From Apilactobacillus apisilvae (GTDB taxonomy: Bacteria; Bacillota; Bacilli; Lactobacillales; Lactobacillaceae): a stretch of DNA of 64,000 nt. Location of the stretch: contig NZ_CP093362.1 of the NCBI RefSeq assembly GCF_023380225.1, positions 186,001 to 250,000 of the forward strand, written 5' to 3'. Under the pieces are notes generated by a model. That model searched no databases, had not been told where the DNA came from, and saw only the letters and a program-made list of their open reading frames with translations. The position numbers and the translations under genes are program-made. Positions 59,737-64,000 of this stretch are shown piece after piece. The first letter of the stretch is position 1, and each line of letters opens with the position of its first letter.

Positions 59737-60660
59737 TTGACAAGAAAAATTGGTGTTATTGGGATGGGTCATGTTGGATCAACTGTGGCTCACTATATTG
59801 TAGCAAATGGATTTGCTGATGATTTAGTATTAATTGATAAAAATGAAAGTAAAGTTAAAGCTGATGCATTAGATTTTGAAGATGCAATGCCTAATTTACC
59901 ATTTCACACTAACATTTTTATTAATGACTATTCTTTATTAAAAGATGCTGATGTTATTATTTCTGCTTTAGGTAATATTGATTTAATTAAACAGGCAAAT
60001 GGTAATGACCGTTTTGCTGAACTATCAAATAATGTGAAAGCTGTTAAAGAAGTTGCCCCTAAAATTAAAAATAGTGGATTTAATGGTTTAATTGTTGCAA
60101 TTACTAATCCAGTTGATGTTATTACATCTATTTACCAACAAGAAACTGATTTGCCAAAAGAACATGTCATTGGAACTGGAACACTACTCGATTCTGCCAG
60201 AATGAAACGCGCTGTTGCAGCTAAATTAGATATTGATTCTAGATCAGTTAAAGGTTACAACTTAGGTGAACATGGTAATTCACAATTTACTGCTTGGTCG
60301 ACAGTTGAAGTCTTTGATGAACCAATTACTAAATTGGCTAAAGAAAATGGCTTGGACTTAGCAAATTTAGATAAAGATGCTAGAGATGGTGGATTCACAG
60401 TTTTCCAAGGTAAATTTTATACTAATTATGGCGTTGCTACTGCTGCTGTTAAATTAGCTAACGTCATTATGTCAGATTCTAAAACAGAATTAGTAGTTTC
60501 TAATTATCGCAAAGAATATGGTGTTTATTTATCTTATCCCGCTATCGTTGGCAGAAATGGGATTGAAAAACAAATTAATTTGGATTTAACTAAAGAAGAA
60601 TTGGAAAAATTACAGTATTCAGCTGATTTTATTAATCAAAAATTTGAAGAAAATAAATAA
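59737..60660 (+). CDS. L-2-hydroxyisocaproate dehydrogenase (LDH/MDH superfamily)
   Basis: NAD-dependent 2-hydroxyacid dehydrogenase of 307 residues, very similar along its length to the L-HicDH of Weissella confusa. Examples are RKIGVIGMGHVGSTVAHYI (Rossmann), DALDFEDAMPNL, VISALGNIDL, the catalytic GYNLGEHGNSQFTAWS with active His, and YLSYPAIVGRNG. It reduces branched 2-oxoacids and so re-oxidises NADH. It starts with TTG. It is distinct from the main lactate dehydrogenase. Confidence 0.9.
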   Translation: MTRKIGVIGMGHVGSTVAHYIVANGFADDLVLIDKNESKVKADALDFEDAMPNLPFHTNIFINDYSLLKDADVIISALGNIDLIKQANGNDRFAELSNNVKAVKEVAPKIKNSGFNGLIVAITNPVDVITSIYQQETDLPKEHVIGTGTLLDSARMKRAVAAKLDIDSRSVKGYNLGEHGNSQFTAWSTVEVFDEPITKLAKENGLDLANLDKDARDGGFTVFQGKFYTNYGVATAAVKLANVIMSDSKTELVVSNYRKEYGVYLSYPAIVGRNGIEKQINLDLTKEELEKLQYSADFINQKFEENK

Positions 60661-60749
60661 TTAATATTTATGGAAAAATATGCTTGCTATTGCATTACTT
60701 GTTTGATAATATCAATAACACAAAATTATTAATCAAGAGGTGAATGTAT

Positions 60750-60965
60750 ATGGCTGAACTAAAAATTGGAGATTATATTGCTGCTCCACGTTTTGGCTAT
60801 TTAAAACATGATTTTTCTGGAACTATTGATAAAATTTATGAAAACTCAGTAATGGTACTAATTAATGAACATCATCAAGATGATGACATAGTAGTTAATG
60901 AATATAACCAAAGAGCAATTGTAAGTAAAAAGCAAGCAAAACTAATTAAAAAACAAACCACTTAA
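60750..60965 (+). CDS. DUF2187 small protein
   Basis: Cytosolic protein of 71 residues with an SH3-like beta pattern (KIGDYIAAPRFGYLKHDFSGTIDKIYENSVMVLI) followed by the conserved NEYNQRAIVSKKQAKLI. The family is common in lactobacilli, function unknown. The ATG 7 bases behind AAGAGGTG was preferred to the ATG two codons earlier. Confidence 0.82.
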   Translation: MAELKIGDYIAAPRFGYLKHDFSGTIDKIYENSVMVLINEHHQDDDIVVNEYNQRAIVSKKQAKLIKKQTT

Positions 60966-61012
60966 TTATCAATGCACAATTTTGCAACGTATGATATAAT
61001 TAGTTTATATCT

Positions 61013-61083
61013 GCGGGTATAGTTTAGTGGTAAAATATAAGCTTCCCAAGCTTAAGTCGCGGGTCCGATTCCCGTTACCCGCT
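61013..61083 (+). tRNA. tRNA-Gly (CCC)
   Basis: 71 bases; acceptor GCGGGTA pairs with TACCCGC. Anticodon CCC in TTCCCAA. A TATAAT lies about 20 bases upstream (60995-61000). It is directly followed by the argS T-box leader without a clear terminator between. Confidence 0.93.
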
Positions 61084-61099
61084 TAGTGTTTATCACTTT

Positions 61100-61312
61100 T
61101 TAAGTAGATATTAGTATTCAGCGATAAAAGATTAGTAAGTATGTATTAATATTTAGCGACTTTGGAAATGGTGTAAGCCGAAGGTTATGCATATTGAATT
61201 CGTACTTTTTAGAATATTTTATAATAAAATAAGCGGATATTTTATATCAATTAGAGTGGTACCGCGGGTTATCTCGTCTCTTACAGTTGTTTTACTGTAA
61301 GAGACTTTTTTA
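61100..61312 (+). promoter_or_regulatory. T-box leader of argS (tRNA-Arg responsive)
   Basis: The T-box element AGAGTGGTACCGCGG (61253-61267) is followed by the terminator GTCTCTTACAGT / ACTGTAAGAGAC with T-run (61276-61312). The AG-bulge-like GGAAATGGTGTAAGCC is at about 61165. A CGT codon in GAATTCGTAC (about 61197) may be the Arg specifier. Uncharged tRNA-Arg would permit read-through into argS. Confidence 0.88.
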
Positions 61313-61328
61313 TTGGAGGAAATATAAA

Positions 61329-63020
61329 ATGGAAAATAAAGAATTAGTTGCTAAAGCTCTATCTGATGCTTTAGATGGTGAATTAAAAGCCGAAGACCTT
61401 GTAAATAAAATTGAACGTCCTAAAAATTCAACGATGGGTGACTTGGCTTTTCCAACGTTTATCTTAGCCAAAAAATTTAGAAAAGCCCCTCAACAAATTG
61501 CTACTGATATTGTAGAAAAAATTAATCAAGAAAATTTTGATCATGTTGAAGCAGCTGGTCCTTACGTTAACTTCTTTTTAGATAAATCTAAATATAGTGC
61601 TAATGTTATCGAAACTATTTTAAAAGAAAAAAATGATTATGGAAAAAATAATGATGGTAAAGGTGGAAACGTTACTATTGATATGTCTTCACCTAACATT
61701 GCTAAGCCTATTTCAATGGGTCATTTAAGATCAACTGTAATTGGTAATTCTGTAGCTAATATTTTAACTAAAAATGGTTATAAACCTATAAAAGATAATC
61801 ACTTAGGTGATTGGGGGACTCAATTTGGTAAATTAATTACTGCTTACTTAATGTGGGGTAATGAAGAAGATGTTAAAAAAGACCCAATCAATAATTTAGT
61901 TAAATATTATGTTAAGTTTCATAAAGTAGACAAAGAAAAACCTGAATTGGATGATGTAGCTCGTGATTGGTTTAGAAAGCTCGAAAATGGTGATGAAGAA
62001 GCTACTAAGTTATGGAAATGGTTCCGCGAAGTTTCAATTGATGCATTTGAAAAGATTTACAAAAAATTAGGTGTTTCATTTGATACTTATAATGGAGAAG
62101 CTTTTTATAATGATAAATTACAGGGTGTTGTTGATGACCTTGATAAAAAAGGTCTACTATCAAAATCACAAGGAGCTACAATTGTTGATTTAGATAAATA
62201 TAATCTAAACCCTGCTTTAATCTTAAAAAGTGATGGTGCTTCATTATATATCACTAGAGATATTGCAACCGCAATTTATAGAGACCAAACATACAAGCCA
62301 GCTATGAATTTATATGTTGTTGGATCTGAACAAACATACTACTTCAAACAATTAAAGGCTGTTTTAACTGAAATGGGAGTTCCTTCAGCTAAAGATTTAC
62401 ATCATATTCCATTTGGATTAATTACTGTTAATGGTAAAAAATTATCTACTAGATCTGGAAGAATTATTTTACTAGATGAAGTGTTAGATGATTCTATTGA
62501 AATCGCCAAAAAACAAATTGCTGATAAGAATCCTGATTTACCTAACAAAGATGAAGTTGCCAAAGAAGTTGGGGTTGGAGCAATTGTTTTTGGTGACCTA
62601 CAAAATGAAAAAATTAACAATATTGACTTTAATCTTGAAGATCAACTTCGCTTTGAAGGAGAAACAGGTCCTTATGTTCAATATGCCCGTGCCCGTGCAG
62701 AAAGTATCTTAAGAAAATCAGGTAACACTGACTTTTCTGCTTCTAAGAAACAATTGAACGACGCTGAATCATGGAATGTTATTAAACTACTTAATGACTT
62801 TCCACAGAGAGTTAAAATGGCTTGTGCAGAATTTGAACCTTCTGTTATTGCTAAATACTCATTGAGACTAGCCAAGGCATTTAACAAATATTATGCTCAT
62901 ACTAAGATCCTTGAAGATAATGATCAAAAAGATGCTCGCTTAGCTCTAGTTAAATCTGTATCAATTGTATTGAAAGAATCATTAAGTCTATTAGGTGTTA
63001 AATCTCCTGAAGAAATGTAA
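61329..63020 (+). CDS. argS: Arginyl-tRNA synthetase
   Basis: Class I synthetase of 563 residues. The HIGH-type motif is seen in SPNIAKPISMGHLRSTVIGN (about residue 121). The anticodon-binding helical domain is C-terminal (YVQYARARAESILRKSG onward). As in many ArgRS there is no standard KMSKS; the KLSTRSGRIILLDEVL segment stands in its place. The ATG behind TTGGAGGAA was chosen. It is controlled by the T-box leader upstream and closed by a terminator. Confidence 0.97.
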   Translation: MENKELVAKALSDALDGELKAEDLVNKIERPKNSTMGDLAFPTFILAKKFRKAPQQIATDIVEKINQENFDHVEAAGPYVNFFLDKSKYSANVIETILKEKNDYGKNNDGKGGNVTIDMSSPNIAKPISMGHLRSTVIGNSVANILTKNGYKPIKDNHLGDWGTQFGKLITAYLMWGNEEDVKKDPINNLVKYYVKFHKVDKEKPELDDVARDWFRKLENGDEEATKLWKWFREVSIDAFEKIYKKLGVSFDTYNGEAFYNDKLQGVVDDLDKKGLLSKSQGATIVDLDKYNLNPALILKSDGASLYITRDIATAIYRDQTYKPAMNLYVVGSEQTYYFKQLKAVLTEMGVPSAKDLHHIPFGLITVNGKKLSTRSGRIILLDEVLDDSIEIAKKQIADKNPDLPNKDEVAKEVGVGAIVFGDLQNEKINNIDFNLEDQLRFEGETGPYVQYARARAESILRKSGNTDFSASKKQLNDAESWNVIKLLNDFPQRVKMACAEFEPSVIAKYSLRLAKAFNKYYAHTKILEDNDQKDARLALVKSVSIVLKESLSLLGVKSPEEM

Positions 63021-63028
63021 TATAATAA

Positions 63029-63066
63029 AGAGCACAGTTTAACATACGTTAAATTGTGCTCTTTTT
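63029..63066 (+). terminator. Rho-independent terminator after argS
   Basis: Stem AGAGCACAGTTTAAC / GTTAAATTGTGCTCT (one mismatch) with an ATAC loop and T-run. Confidence 0.93.
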
Positions 63067-63140
63067 GCCCATAGATTATTCTTTTGGGGTAAAATAGAAG
63101 TATTATAATTTCCTACTATTTGGAGGAGAAAACTTAATAT

Positions 63141-64000
63141 ATGAAAGAAAAATATACTACTAAGCAAAAATTTAAAATTATATGGCAAAAATATCAAATT
63201 ACTAGATTAATCATTGTCTGTATTTTGTCTTTAATTTTTGTGGTTAGTGCTTATTGTACTTATATTGCTAAAACTACTAATGTGCGTGATTTACAGTCTT
63301 CATTAGAACAATCAACAATTATATATGATGCTTCTAATGATAAGGCAGGAAATATATATTCACAAAAAGGCACTTATGTTGGATATAAGAATATTTCTGC
63401 TAGTCTACCCAAGGCAATTTTATCGACTGAAGATCATAATTTTTATCATGAATATGGATTTTCAGCAAAGGGATTTGCTCGAGCCATGTTATCGGTGGCT
63501 AAAAATAAATTAATGCATCTAAACTATATTAGCGGAGGTGGGAGTACTTTAACTCAGCAATTAGTTAAAAATGCATATTTAACTCAGCAACAGACATTTA
63601 GTCGTAAACTAAAAGAACTATTTTTGTCTATTCAAGTTGAAAATATATATTCTAAAAAAGACATTATAACTATGTATATGAATAATGCATATTTTGGCAA
63701 TGGCGTTTATGGTGTCCAAGATGCTTCTAAACGTTATTTTGGGATGAATGCTAAAGATTTACCAATTCAAGATGCAGCTGTCTTAGCTGGAATGTTAACT
63801 AATCCAAGTGAATACAATCCTGTAGATCATCCTAATTGGGCTTTACAGCGTCGAAATACGGTTCTTCAATTAATGGTTGAAAACGGCAATTTAAATCAAA
63901 GCACTGCAAATAATTTGAAGAAAACGCCAATTAGAGTTGTGAATGATTATCAATACAAAAACGGTTATAAATATCCATATTACTTTGATTCTGTAATTGA
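63141..64000 (+). CDS. Class A penicillin-binding protein, N-terminal part (runs off the window)
   Basis: First 286 residues of a bifunctional transglycosylase/transpeptidase that polymerises and cross-links peptidoglycan. A cytoplasmic basic tail is followed by one membrane anchor (LIIVCILSLIFVVSAYCTYIA, about residues 24-44) and the GT51 domain with ILSTEDHNFYHEYGFS (catalytic Glu, about residue 97), GGGSTLTQQLVKNAYL, KELFLSIQVENIYSKKDI and YMNNAYFGNGVYGVQDAS. GGAGGAG lies 12 bases before the ATG. The 3' half with the SxxK motif lies outside. PBP2A-like by the N-terminal sequence. Confidence 0.92.
   Translation, partial: MKEKYTTKQKFKIIWQKYQITRLIIVCILSLIFVVSAYCTYIAKTTNVRDLQSSLEQSTIIYDASNDKAGNIYSQKGTYVGYKNISASLPKAILSTEDHNFYHEYGFSAKGFARAMLSVAKNKLMHLNYISGGGSTLTQQLVKNAYLTQQQTFSRKLKELFLSIQVENIYSKKDIITMYMNNAYFGNGVYGVQDASKRYFGMNAKDLPIQDAAVLAGMLTNPSEYNPVDHPNWALQRRNTVLQLMVENGNLNQSTANNLKKTPIRVVNDYQYKNGYKYPYYFDSVI

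Overview
This window is strongly AT-rich chromosomal DNA outside the rRNA genes, from a low-GC Gram-positive lactic acid bacterium. The gene order (alaS-ireB-ruvX-DUF1292, zapA-cvpA-mutS2-trxA, murI-rdgB, comG-ytxK-ackA, yunD-yutD-yutF-DUF1461), the SMK-box (SAM-III) riboswitch before metK, and a close L-2-hydroxyisocaproate dehydrogenase homologue point to Lactobacillaceae. I infer a small-genome heterofermentative lineage of the Fructilactobacillus/Apilactobacillus kind. The species cannot be fixed by reading alone.

Layout. 1-6.2 kb: end of alaS, small regulators, cell-division and recombination genes, trxA. 6.2-8.0 kb: an IS1182-family element. 8.0-12.9 kb: yslB, murI-rdgB, two small envelope proteins, ccpA (with a cre-like site) and a YebC-family regulator. 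13.0-18.7 kb: the complete comGA-GG competence pseudopilus operon, including two very small genes, then ytxK and ackA. 18.8-23.7 kb: amino-acid permease and the yunD-yutD-yutF-DUF1461 block. 23.7-25.5 kb: a second, broken IS1182 copy in the opposite orientation. 25.5-26.9 kb: dedA and a cyclophilin. 27.0-33.2 kb: an rRNA operon (16S-23S-5S) with two tandem promoters and ten tRNAs. 33.3-41.3 kb: metK, an MFS exporter, ytqB, T-box-controlled leuS, and a flippase. 41.3-50.7 kb: three IS3-family elements interleaved with nnrD, pepV, a deoxynucleoside kinase, mscL and a secreted S53 peptidase. 51.2-53.6 kb: a UvrA-like ABC ATPase and tRNA-Leu. 53.8-59.3 kb: asnB, murE, an ATP-grasp ligase and an aspartate racemase, which together look like a cell-wall D-aspartate cross-bridge module. 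59.3-64 kb: a small membrane protein, hicD, DUF2187, tRNA-Gly, T-box-controlled argS, and the start of a class A PBP.

Three patterns stand out. (1) All five IS copies lie between convergently transcribed genes, occupying five of the seven convergent junctions. The three IS3 elements sit between the two arms of what reads as a bidirectional terminator hairpin. (2) Three otherwise intact genes (comGE, the cyclophilin gene and ytqB) have no ATG, GTG or TTG at the position where homology and the Shine-Dalgarno place the start; the codon there is ATT, or ATC/ATA. (3) Several tRNAs have mismatched stems, most clearly tRNA-Asp. Together (2) and (3) suggest a fast-evolving genome with relaxed translational constraints, though sequencing error must be excluded. 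No CRISPR array, prophage or plasmid origin was seen.
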